Under the pieces are notes generated by a model, which was given only the letters and a program-made list of their open reading frames with translations, was not told where the DNA came from and searched no databases. From an uncultured Prevotellaceae bacterium (lineage in GTDB: Bacteria > Bacteroidota > Bacteroidia > Bacteroidales > Bacteroidaceae): a DNA stretch of 41,195 nt. The stretch spans positions 1 through 41,195 of the forward strand of contig CACYQZ010000019.1 of assembly GCA_902776665.1 (NCBI GenBank). Direction: 5' to 3'. Position numbers and translations under genes: made by a program. Below are positions 31,153 through 38,019 of the stretch, piece by piece; position 1 is the first letter of the stretch, and each line of letters opens with the position of its first letter.

Positions 31153-31319
31153 TTTGGGCGTATTGCTTATCTTCGGAAGTGTAGGCTTCGTTTAGGACAA
31201 ATAAAACGTGGACGCATCATCCACGTTTCAAAGGCCCTGAGAAGCCTACTAATCCAGATAAATTACGCCCACGCGTAGCGCGGACATTTGCAATTTATTC
31301 TTCGGATTAGTGTTTTTTT
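31153..31319 (+). ncRNA. Structured RNA candidate with terminator
   Basis: Nested pairing: TGGGCGTA (31155-31162) with TACGCCCA (31264-31271); TTATCT (31167-31172) with AGATAA (31256-31261); GTAGGCTTC (31181-31189) with GAAGCCTAC (31241-31249); and a terminal stem AAACGTGGA (31204-31212) with TCCACGTTT (31220-31228). An asymmetric open bubble lies between the last two stems. Downstream, TAATCC-N2-ATAAATT (31250-31264) can instead pair with AATTTAT-N5-GGATTA (31292-31309) just before a T run, giving an intrinsic terminator on the plus strand. The long rod with a central bubble recalls 6S RNA or the Bacteroidales-1 motif, but I cannot confirm a family. A structured 5' leader of the methyltransferase on the minus strand is the alternative. 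Confidence 0.5.
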
Positions 31320-31579
31320 GAATTTCTCAGGTTCTTGAAACGATTCCGAATAACAGCAAACGCTTGTTAATACTTTTCCCACGAAAATTTGACCCTCCTT
31401 TCCCTTTCCGGGATTTCAGGTCGGCTACAAAATTACATGAAAATATCCGAACCGCCAAACGATTCGGATAAAACTTTTATTTTAAGCAGAAAATTTCGTG
31501 ATTTCAATGTGCCTCTGTTTTGCAACATCGGCAGATTGAAAATGAAAAGTGGAAAATGATGATTTAGCGTTTGTTTTTT
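31320..31579. other. Intergenic stretch without a gene
   Basis: Between the RNA candidate and the small protein gene I see no coding frame. It contains the hairpin terminator at 31441-31470 and a short CCCTTTCC-GGGA stretch near 31400. No other structure was recognised. Confidence 0.5.
31441..31470. terminator. Hairpin terminator, copy 1
   Basis: TATCCGAA and TTCGGATA are paired around a CCGCCAAACGA-type loop. It lies downstream of the toxin/antitoxin-like pair on the minus strand and is identical over 30 bases to the terminator at 32331-32360. Confidence 0.75.
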
Positions 31580-31741
31580 CTACAAGAAATTCTGGGCAGG
31601 AATATGACGAATCACGTTGTCATCGCCACAGACAATGACATCTTCGTTGTTCCTGGCCTTTTCTTCAAGCATCTCGCGCTCGGCAATCTTCAGACCATAG
31701 ACGATTTTCTCAATCAGTTTGTGATGTTCTGCTCTTGACAT
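31580..31741 (-). CDS. Small protein downstream of zeta-like toxin (possible antitoxin)
   Basis: A 53-residue protein (MSRAEHHKLIEKIVYGLKIA, REMLEEKARNNEDVIV, IRHIPAQNFL). The start at 31741 overlaps the end of the zeta-like gene by 32 bases, so the two are translationally coupled. The first half is an amphipathic charged helix and the second a short beta hairpin. Small proteins of this look often follow zeta-like kinases in Bacteroidales. I infer an antitoxin or regulator on position and size alone. A frame open further upstream overlaps the toxin gene and was not used. Confidence 0.6.
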   Translation of the reverse strand: MSRAEHHKLIEKIVYGLKIAEREMLEEKARNNEDVIVCGDDNVIRHIPAQNFL

Positions 31742-32309
31742 ATTCTTCAATTTTTTTGTAGTGTTCTTGTTCTTCAACGATCGTTTCCTGTCCCTTTCCG
31801 CCTGTGGCGATGATGGTTCTCGGCATTTCGCCATTGTTGATGAGCAGCCACGTATCGACAACTGGCATATAGAGGTTAAAGAGGTTTTCCAAACCTTCGC
31901 GATACCTGCGGACGATGATATTTTTGGGAATGTCGTGGCCACCCTTTGCCACACGCTCGGCTACACGCTGAATGGCTTGGTCTGGCGATTTCAGCCAAAA
32001 ATAGAGAAGCGTCACCTCATAGCCTTGCCGATGGGCTTTTTCTACCAATTGGACATATGACCGAGTGGAAAGGGTTGTTTCGATGGAGAAACTTTCGTTT
32101 CTCTGTAACAATTCGCGGATTCGCTCCAACATCAGCCTACCTGCTTGTATGGCGACAGAATCGGGATTGAATGGCGACAAGCCACGCGCTATCTCGTCTG
32201 CATTGACAAATTCTTTGCATTGCAGAATCTTGGGTAGCACAGTGTAGGATGCCGTAGTCTTCCCTGCACCGTTTGGGCCACTGATGATATAGAGGTGTTT
32301 GTCGGCCAT
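31710..32309 (-). CDS. Zeta-toxin-like P-loop kinase
   Basis: A 199-residue protein. Start chosen at 32309 (MADKHLYIISGPNGAGKTTA); an earlier ATG at 32348 would lie inside the upstream terminator. Walker A is GPNGAGKTT at about residues 11-19. Further matches to the zeta toxin / AAA_33 kinase family are FVNADEIARGLSPF, SIETTLSTRSYVQLV and YEVTLLYFWLKSPDQAIQRV, then RVAKGGHDIP and RRYREGLENLF. Zeta toxins phosphorylate UDP-N-acetylglucosamine and poison peptidoglycan synthesis; related Bacteroidales proteins may have other substrates. The gene has a perfect -7 box whose predicted start lies next to the ATG. The cassette is bracketed by two copies of the same terminator. Confidence 0.88.
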   Translation of the reverse strand: MADKHLYIISGPNGAGKTTASYTVLPKILQCKEFVNADEIARGLSPFNPDSVAIQAGRLMLERIRELLQRNESFSIETTLSTRSYVQLVEKAHRQGYEVTLLYFWLKSPDQAIQRVAERVAKGGHDIPKNIIVRRYREGLENLFNLYMPVVDTWLLINNGEMPRTIIATGGKGQETIVEEQEHYKKIEEYVKSRTSQTD

Positions 32310-32317
32310 TGTGTATG

Positions 32318-32325
32318 CAAAGTTA
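32318..32325 (-). promoter_or_regulatory. -7 box of zeta-like toxin gene (TAACTTTG)
   Basis: The minus strand reads TAACTTTGCATACACA then ATG at 32309. The leader would be only two or three bases, so the mRNA may be leaderless. Confidence 0.65.
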
Positions 32326-32330
32326 CAAAA

Positions 32331-32360
32331 AAATATCCGAACCGCCAAACGATTCGGATA
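32331..32360. terminator. Hairpin terminator, copy 2 (after M13 peptidase gene)
   Basis: The same paired TATCCGAA / TTCGGATA arms as copy 1, here flanked by A and T runs on both sides. On the minus strand it is followed by seven T bases, ending the M13 peptidase transcript just before the toxin promoter. Confidence 0.85.
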
Positions 32361-32416
32361 TTTTTTGACTTTTCAGAGGAAATGATTTTGGTTTTTCCAT
32401 CTGAATAATTGGGGGA

Positions 32417-34447
32417 TTACCAGAGGTCGAGGCGCTCTTCCTTCGGGATAAACATTTTGTCGCCAGGCTTCACGTCGAAGGCTTCGTACCACATATCGAC
32501 GTGGGGAAGGGCTCCGTTCACGCGCCATTCGCCGAGCGAGTGGGGGTCGTTCTTCGTGCGGTTGCGGATTTCCTCCTCGGTGATGTTCTGACCCCACACG
32601 CCTGCGTAGGCGATGAAGAAGCGCTGATCGCCCGTGAAACCGTCTTTCGTCTTGAGCGGTTTCTTGGCGGTGGCGTTCTTGTAGGCATACCACGCGAGTT
32701 GCAGACCACCGTGGTCGGCGAGGTTTTCACCGAGCGTCAGGCGACCGTTGGCTTGCAGGCCGGGCAGCACTTCGATGGCCGAGAAGAAGCGGTCATACAT
32801 ATCTGCACGCTCGTTGAAGCCCTCAGCATCGGCGGCTGTCCACCAGTCGTGCATATTGCCATCGGCGTCGAACTGGCGACCTTGGTCGTCGAATCCGTGG
32901 GTCATTTCGTGGCCGATGACCACGCCGATGGCACCGTAGTTAAAGGCTTCGTCGGCTTTCGGGTCGAAGAACGGATATTGCAGGATGCCTGCGGGGAAGC
33001 AGATTTCGTTGGTGGTCGGGTTGTAGTAGGCGTTCACGGTCTGCGGTGTCATATACCACTCGTCGCGATCGACGGGTTTTCCTGCCTTTTCGTCGATGTG
33101 CTTCTGATGACGCCAAGCGCGTACGGCCTGCATATTCTCATAGAACGACTTCGACGGGTCGATTTGCAGTTTGGAATAGTCGGTCCACTTGTCGGGATAG
33201 CCGATTTTCACGTAGAAAGTCGAAAGTTTCTTGTGGGCGTTCTGCTTCGTTTCGTTGCTCATCCATTTCTGTGCGTCGATGCGCTCGCCGAGGGCGATTT
33301 GCAGGTTCTTCACAAGTGTTTCCATCTGCTTTTTCGAGGTGGCAGGGAAGTAGCGGTCGCAATACATTTTTCCGAGGGCCTCGCCCATGGCACTTTGCAC
33401 TTGGTTCGTGGCGCGTTTCCAAAGCGGATAGTCCTCTTTGCGGCCTGTCATCGTCTTGCCCCAGAAGTCGAAGTTGGCTTCGCGAATCTCGTCGGTTAAC
33501 ACACCCGAAGCACCCGAAATCACGTCCCACTGCATATAGGCGCGCAGGTCGTCGGCGGTCATGGCAGCGATGAGTTTATCGACACCTTCCATGAATTTCG
33601 GCTGTCCGACGATGATTTCCTGAATGAATTCGCTCTTGACACCCTCGGCGTTCGACATTTTCTCGAACATAATGTTCGGACAGAGTGCATCCAACTCCTT
33701 GAGCGTCATTTTGTTATAGTTGGCTTGCGGGTCGCGAAGTTCGGTGCGACTCTTCGAAATCAGCGCCAGCGAGGTCTCGAAACGGAACACGGCGTCGCGC
33801 TTCGCCTCGGCCTGTGCCTTCGTGAATCCGAAAAGTTGGAACATCCGTGCCACGTGCTCCTTGTAAGCCTCACGAATTTTCACCGTTGCCTCGTCGTTGT
33901 TCAGATAATAGTCTTTCTGACCGAGCGACAGTCCACCCTGCGAGATGTTCATGATGTTCATCGTCACGTTCTTCTCGTCGGCTCCGAAACCCGAACGATA
34001 CGGCACTCCATAGCCGTTCATGGCGTATTTCAGTTGGATTTTCTGCAAGTCGGCCTTCGTTTTGGCGGCTTCCATCTCGTCGAGCAGCGGTTTTACGGGT
34101 GCGATGCCCTCGCGGTTGCGGCGGTCGGCATCCATCGCGAGTTTGTAGAAATCAGAGAGTTTGCGCTCGGTTGTTCCTGCGGCGAACGTCTTTTTCTGCA
34201 GTTCGTCGAGAATCGTGTTGATGCGCTTGTTGTTGTCCTCCTGCAACTGGTCGAAACTGCCGAAACGCGAGTAGGCAGCGGGCAGCGGATTGTTTTTCTG
34301 CCATCCTCCTGTTGCAAACATGTAGAAGTCCTCTGCAGGCTTCACGGTCTTGTCAAGATTTTCCATCTTGAGGCCCGATTTCTGTGCCATTCCTGCCATC
34401 GGCAGTGCTGCGAGCATAGCCATCGGAATCATTTTACTCATTTTCAT
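32417..34447 (-). CDS. M13 family metallopeptidase (neprilysin/PepO-like)
   Basis: A 676-residue zinc peptidase with a signal peptide (MIPMAMLAALPMAGMA). The zinc-site helix is VIGHEMTHGFD (HExxH, near residue 515). The third ligand and stabilising Asp are in ENLADHGGLQLAW (ExxxD), and the substrate-binding NAYYNPTTNEICFPAGIL (NAYY) is intact. Length fits PepO/neprilysin-type enzymes (650-700). They cleave peptides in the periplasm or at the cell surface. It stands as a single gene with its own -7 box and a hairpin terminator. Confidence 0.96.
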   Translation of the reverse strand: MKMSKMIPMAMLAALPMAGMAQKSGLKMENLDKTVKPAEDFYMFATGGWQKNNPLPAAYSRFGSFDQLQEDNNKRINTILDELQKKTFAAGTTERKLSDFYKLAMDADRRNREGIAPVKPLLDEMEAAKTKADLQKIQLKYAMNGYGVPYRSGFGADEKNVTMNIMNISQGGLSLGQKDYYLNNDEATVKIREAYKEHVARMFQLFGFTKAQAEAKRDAVFRFETSLALISKSRTELRDPQANYNKMTLKELDALCPNIMFEKMSNAEGVKSEFIQEIIVGQPKFMEGVDKLIAAMTADDLRAYMQWDVISGASGVLTDEIREANFDFWGKTMTGRKEDYPLWKRATNQVQSAMGEALGKMYCDRYFPATSKKQMETLVKNLQIALGERIDAQKWMSNETKQNAHKKLSTFYVKIGYPDKWTDYSKLQIDPSKSFYENMQAVRAWRHQKHIDEKAGKPVDRDEWYMTPQTVNAYYNPTTNEICFPAGILQYPFFDPKADEAFNYGAIGVVIGHEMTHGFDDQGRQFDADGNMHDWWTAADAEGFNERADMYDRFFSAIEVLPGLQANGRLTLGENLADHGGLQLAWYAYKNATAKKPLKTKDGFTGDQRFFIAYAGVWGQNITEEEIRNRTKNDPHSLGEWRVNGALPHVDMWYEAFDVKPGDKMFIPKEERLDLW

Positions 34448-34498
34448 TTTTTCTAATAGTTTTATGGTTTAGTTATTAAAAAATTATCTTCAATGCTG

Positions 34499-34506
34499 CA
34501 AAGTTA
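34499..34506 (-). promoter_or_regulatory. -7 box of M13 peptidase gene (TAACTTTG)
   Basis: The minus strand reads TAACTTTGCAGC, predicting a leader of about 45 bases before the ATG at 34447. Confidence 0.65.
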
Positions 34507-34628
34507 CTTTTTTTTATCTATAAATCAGCACAATTCGTCATTTTTTCTGATTTTTTATCAAAAAAACTTCCGCCACACATCGCAAGATGCACGGCGGAAC
34601 TTTCAAAGAGAGAATTTTCTTTCAACTT

Positions 34629-35027
34629 TCATTCCTCGTTTTTCATCTTTTTCTGCAATTTCATTTCGACGAGGAACGACACGAGCAGACCGAGGCCGAC
34701 ACCGAAGGCGAGGAGAATCCAGAAATAGATTCCTTTAGGGCCGACCATCGTTACGTTGAGCAAGTAATTGACAAGTGCGCCGAGTCCGATGCCAAGCAGC
34801 ACACAAGCACCGCGAAGCGTCCCGAATTTGTTCGCCTTCTTGTCGGGCTCGGCGATGAGTGCCTTCGCCGTTTCGATGTCGGTCTGGTTTTCGATGATGA
34901 GCCGACGAAGTTCGGTCTCGTTTTGGTTTTTGCGAATCGAGGAAATGAATCCTCCGATGATGGCCACGATGGGGATTCCCAGGCTAAGGATAATGGCCAT
35001 AAGTGGTTCAAGATCTACTGAATGCAT
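34629..35027 (-). CDS. Membrane protein, DUF6249-like
   Basis: A 132-residue protein with three membrane helices: MAIILSLGIPIVAIIGGFI near the N-terminus, then FGTLRGACVLLGIGLGALVNYLL and YFWILLAFGVGLGLLVSFLV. A charged cytoplasmic stretch (RKNQNETELRRLIIENQTDI) separates the first two. It resembles DUF6249, small membrane proteins often found beside ECF sigma factors in Bacteroidales. An in-frame ATG at 35000 is an alternative start. An almost exact copy of the sigma gene's ECF-type promoter lies 46 bases upstream, so it is probably a target of the adjacent sigma factor. Confidence 0.75.
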   Translation of the reverse strand: MHSVDLEPLMAIILSLGIPIVAIIGGFISSIRKNQNETELRRLIIENQTDIETAKALIAEPDKKANKFGTLRGACVLLGIGLGALVNYLLNVTMVGPKGIYFWILLAFGVGLGLLVSFLVEMKLQKKMKNEE

Positions 35028-35072
35028 AATTCTTAATTTTTAAAAAGTTGATTATTTTTTTGTAAACTCACT

Positions 35073-35105
35073 ATTAAGACCGCCGACTTGACGAATTATT
35101 ACACT
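35073..35105 (-). promoter_or_regulatory. Predicted ECF sigma promoter, copy B
   Basis: The minus strand has TGTAATAATTCGTC, four bases, then CGGCGGTCTTA. It differs from copy A at about six of 33 positions. Its upstream end overlaps the last codons of the 131-residue membrane protein gene. It faces the DUF6249-like gene. Confidence 0.7.
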
Positions 35106-35494
35106 TGCTGCCAAGAAAATTTTTCGATGGCGCGAAAAAAGGCGTAAATCATCGTGGCGACGGGGAAGACAAGGCAGAGATAGACCCAGTTTCCCAAGGA
35201 AATTTGCGAGTCGAACAGCGTGAACTGCAACTGAAGGCTTCCTCGGCTGACGAAACTCCAGAGCAGCCAGCCAAACACGAGCATCACCATCGGCAGACCG
35301 AAACTGAAGGCGACCATCCTCGCCCATTGGTGCAGGCGACGGCGGCGGGTCGCGCGACGCAGTTCCTTCATCACCGAAACGCTGATGTCCTCGGCGATTT
35401 TCTTCCTCTCAAACGACTGTCGGATGAGCGCGTCGAGCCCCTCTTCCGTCAAATGATTCCTGGTTTCCATATCCTTATCCTTATCCATTTCCAT
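35099..35494 (-). CDS. Membrane protein partner of ECF sigma factor (anti-sigma candidate)
   Basis: A 131-residue protein. The N-terminal 55 residues are charged and cytoplasmic (LTEEGLDALIRQSFERKKIA, SVMKELRRATRRRR). Two membrane helices follow (MVAFSFGLPMVMLVFGWLLW and WVYLCLVFPVATMIYAFFRA). It starts 7 bases after the sigma gene stops. The size, topology and position suit a small anti-sigma factor, although no zinc-binding or RskA-type motif is visible. Methionines at residues 3 and 9 are alternative starts. Confidence 0.7.
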   Translation of the reverse strand: MEMDKDKDMETRNHLTEEGLDALIRQSFERKKIAEDISVSVMKELRRATRRRRLHQWARMVAFSFGLPMVMLVFGWLLWSFVSRGSLQLQFTLFDSQISLGNWVYLCLVFPVATMIYAFFRAIEKFSWQQV

Positions 35495-35500
35495 TACTCA

Positions 35501-36007
35501 TTACTCATCATTTCCGAGCCGTTTCCTCAACCGTTCGCGAATTCGATGCAACCGAACCAGCACATTCGACTGCGAAAGTCCCGTCTGACGGGCGATTTCG
35601 TCGGTTTTACACTGCTCGTAGTAATACATTCTGACGATTCCGCCGTCGGGCTCGCCGAGTTCGCCGATGGCCTCCTCGACACGCTGTAGAAGCCGTTCGC
35701 GGTGTTCGTCGTAGTCGTTTTCCTCGACGCTCAGACTGCGGTTTCGCCGTTCTCGCTCGAGTTCGTTCAACGCCGTGTGCATCGCGATGCTCACGAGCCA
35801 CGGACCGAGTTTGTCGCTGCGCCAATAAGCCAAGCGCTCGTAAGCCTTGATGAAGGTCTGCTGCGCCACGTCTTTCGCCAAATCTTCGCGCTTGACGATG
35901 CCGAGGGCTTTCGAGAAAACCATTCCCGAATAGCGGCTCACAATTTCGGAAAAACTCCGCTGACTGTCGCCCTGCAAAACTTCGTTGACCAGTTCTTTGT
36001 CCGTCAT
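35501..36007 (-). CDS. ECF RNA polymerase sigma factor
   Basis: A 168-residue sigma factor from the ATG at 36007 (MTDKELVNEVLQGD); six extra in-frame codons exist upstream. Region 2: FSEIVSRYSGMVFSKALGIV, DLAKDVAQQTFIKAYERL (the DVAQQTF type -10 recognition helix) and WLVSIAMHTALNELER. Region 4: MYYYEQCKTDEIARQTGLSQ and SNVLVRLHRIRERLRKRL. An ECF-type promoter directly upstream matches one before the DUF6249-like gene, so the sigma factor probably activates itself and that gene. It is unrelated in neighbourhood to the sigma factor at 4502. Confidence 0.95.
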   Translation of the reverse strand: MTDKELVNEVLQGDSQRSFSEIVSRYSGMVFSKALGIVKREDLAKDVAQQTFIKAYERLAYWRSDKLGPWLVSIAMHTALNELERERRNRSLSVEENDYDEHRERLLQRVEEAIGELGEPDGGIVRMYYYEQCKTDEIARQTGLSQSNVLVRLHRIRERLRKRLGNDE

Positions 36008-36014
36008 TTCTGCT

Positions 36015-36047
36015 AATAAGACCACCGAGGCGACGAATTATTACAAT
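36015..36047 (-). promoter_or_regulatory. Predicted ECF sigma promoter, copy A (autoregulatory)
   Basis: The minus strand has TGTAATAATTCGTC, four bases, CGGTGGTCTTA, then TTAGCAGAA and ATG. The -35-like TAATAATTCGTC and -10-like GGTCTTA differ from the usual TAnnTTTG promoters here. The spacing puts the predicted start beside the sigma ATG. Confidence 0.7.
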
Positions 36048-36128
36048 CTTCGACCAAAAATTTTACGAAAATCGACGAAATCTTTTACGGAACCCGACGA
36101 AAAAAGAGTTTTTTCGGGAAAATCGACC

Positions 36129-37946
36129 TTATTTGACGACAAATTTCCGACCGTTGCTAATGTAAATTCCTTTCTGAAGCGTGTCGTTTTCCGACATTTT
36201 CCTGCCCAGCAAATCGTAGATTCGACCGTCGTTGGACGACTGCGCGACGTCATCTGCCTCGAAATTTTCGATGCCCGAAACGATTTTCTTCTTCTGATAG
36301 ACGCGGATGTAGTCGAACAGCGTTTCGTAGGTGAATTCCGTGTCGGCGTTGGCGGCCCACGAACCGTTGCCCACGCTCTGGTTGAGAATCAGGTAGAACG
36401 GCGCCGTGAACGGCCACTGACCGTTGTTCAAGGCGTTTTTGTCAGAAGATTTCGCGTAGCGCCCCACTTCACGACAGTCCACCGTCCAAATCAGCAGGTC
36501 TTTCTCCCAAATCAGGCCATAGACGTGCCAGTTTTCGACATCCATCCACTCGCTGAACGACGACTGCGGATTGTTTTTGTTGCCCAATGTCCACGTCCAG
36601 TGTGTGTGAACGGTGTGATATGCCTTGTTTTCGGTGTCTATGCTCTCGAAAATGTCGATTTCGCCTGCTTTCGGCCACCCATCGCAGGGCGGTTGCGGCA
36701 TCATCCATGCCGCAGGGAAATTGCCTCGGTGGTTGGTGGTTTTCAGGCGCACTTCCACTTTTCCGTAGGTGAACGAGAATTTGTCGCGTGTCTCCTTCGC
36801 GCCCGTAATCATCGGGACATTGTCGGTCGAGGTGTCGGGGTTCGGAATCGCCCGACAGACCAATGCACCGTCGCGGATGAAAGCCACCTCAGAACGGTCG
36901 CTAATCCAGCGGTTCCACGTCGAACCGTAGCGCGTCGAGGTGCGCCATTTCTTCGGGTCGGGCTGCGAACCGTCGGGCTGGTTGAACTCGTCGTTGAAGA
37001 TGAGTTTGTAGGCTTGCGTAACGCCGCCTTCGGGGTCGGTTTCAAACTCCGCTGTGATGAGTATATCGCCATCGAGGAGCGACCCTTCGAGTGTGACAAG
37101 GCCGTCTTGCACCGTGCTAATATCAATCGTTTCATCGGCATATTGCGCCACGTGGTTCACAATGCTATCTACCGACAAATTGCCGTGGCGCACGGTCAAT
37201 CGCTTCAGACGGTTGCCAAGGTCGGGCGTGACGATCAGCGGAAGTTCTTTTCCTATCGTCCAAGTGACGCCGTCGGCCAACCGACCGTCGAAAATCCGAA
37301 CCACGCCGCCGTTTGTAACCGTTGAGATGTGGACTTCCTCGTTGTCATAGATGCGCAGCCGCACATCGACAATGGCACCACCATTTTTAATGATGCTTTC
37401 CGCCTCATCGACGCGCCCGGCAGGGTCGCAAGAGTCCCAATCGACCTTGTAGCGCATCATATAGTAGCCCGGTTCCATCGACGACGGAATGGTGAAGGCA
37501 GGCGGCGGAAGCGTCGAAAGGTGCACCTGTTGGCCTGCACTATTGTAATAGTTGCCGTCGGCACGTTTCAAGGCAGAAAACGCCACGAGGTCGTTGTCTT
37601 CCGACAATCCGCCCCGTCCGTCAGGCTCGCTCACGTCGAACTGGCCGTTTCTGTTTTTGTCGATATAAACATAACTGTGCATCCAGTCCGTCGAAAAGCC
37701 AAGCGTCGGCAACACCGTCTCACCGGCCTTCGCCACGAGTGAACGGCGCGTCATATCGCAATAAACCTTCGATTTGTCGGACACAGTTGCTTTGTTTTCG
37801 CCCAACCCAACGCTGTTCAACACACGCTCTGAATAGGTGCGCTCCTGATTTTTGGGAAAGGCGACGGGATAGTCATTGCCGGCTTGCGAGGCAGCGAATC
37901 CTGCAACTGCCGTCAGCATCAAAAAAATGGTTGATAAAGTCTTCAT
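36129..37946 (-). CDS. Secreted GH16 family glycoside hydrolase
   Basis: A 605-residue secreted enzyme. Signal peptide MKTLSTIFLMLTAVAGFA. The N-terminal part (about 60-210) is a GEVED-like beta domain with SYVYIDKNRNGQFDVSE. The GH16 domain runs from about 310 to 550: LIFNDEFNQPDG, YGKVEVRLKTTN, AAWMMPQ and the catalytic GEIDIFES (ExDxxE, nucleophile and acid/base glutamates intact), then HTVHTHWTW. This suggests a beta-1,3- or mixed-linkage glucan or similar galactan as substrate. The C-terminal 30 residues (IYDLLGRKMS, GIYISNGRKFVVK) resemble the short type IX secretion tails of Prevotella. It has its own -7 box. There is no SusC/SusD pair nearby. Confidence 0.93.
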   Translation of the reverse strand: MKTLSTIFLMLTAVAGFAASQAGNDYPVAFPKNQERTYSERVLNSVGLGENKATVSDKSKVYCDMTRRSLVAKAGETVLPTLGFSTDWMHSYVYIDKNRNGQFDVSEPDGRGGLSEDNDLVAFSALKRADGNYYNSAGQQVHLSTLPPPAFTIPSSMEPGYYMMRYKVDWDSCDPAGRVDEAESIIKNGGAIVDVRLRIYDNEEVHISTVTNGGVVRIFDGRLADGVTWTIGKELPLIVTPDLGNRLKRLTVRHGNLSVDSIVNHVAQYADETIDISTVQDGLVTLEGSLLDGDILITAEFETDPEGGVTQAYKLIFNDEFNQPDGSQPDPKKWRTSTRYGSTWNRWISDRSEVAFIRDGALVCRAIPNPDTSTDNVPMITGAKETRDKFSFTYGKVEVRLKTTNHRGNFPAAWMMPQPPCDGWPKAGEIDIFESIDTENKAYHTVHTHWTWTLGNKNNPQSSFSEWMDVENWHVYGLIWEKDLLIWTVDCREVGRYAKSSDKNALNNGQWPFTAPFYLILNQSVGNGSWAANADTEFTYETLFDYIRVYQKKKIVSGIENFEADDVAQSSNDGRIYDLLGRKMSENDTLQKGIYISNGRKFVVK

Positions 37947-37974
37947 TTTGATTCAAGTAGTTTGATTTCGACTG

Positions 37975-37982
37975 CAAAGGTA
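37975..37982 (-). promoter_or_regulatory. -7 box of GH16 gene (TACCTTTG)
   Basis: The minus strand reads TACCTTTGCAGTCG, about 30 bases before the ATG at 37946. Confidence 0.65.
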
Positions 37983-38019
37983 ATTATTTTAAGGTAATTT
38001 CACCTCAAAAATCATATTT

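Noticed and set aside
31742-31954. Longer form of the 53-residue protein
   Set aside because: The extra residues are encoded entirely inside the zeta-like gene in another frame and have no recognisable pattern. The start at 31741 gives a compact coupled gene.
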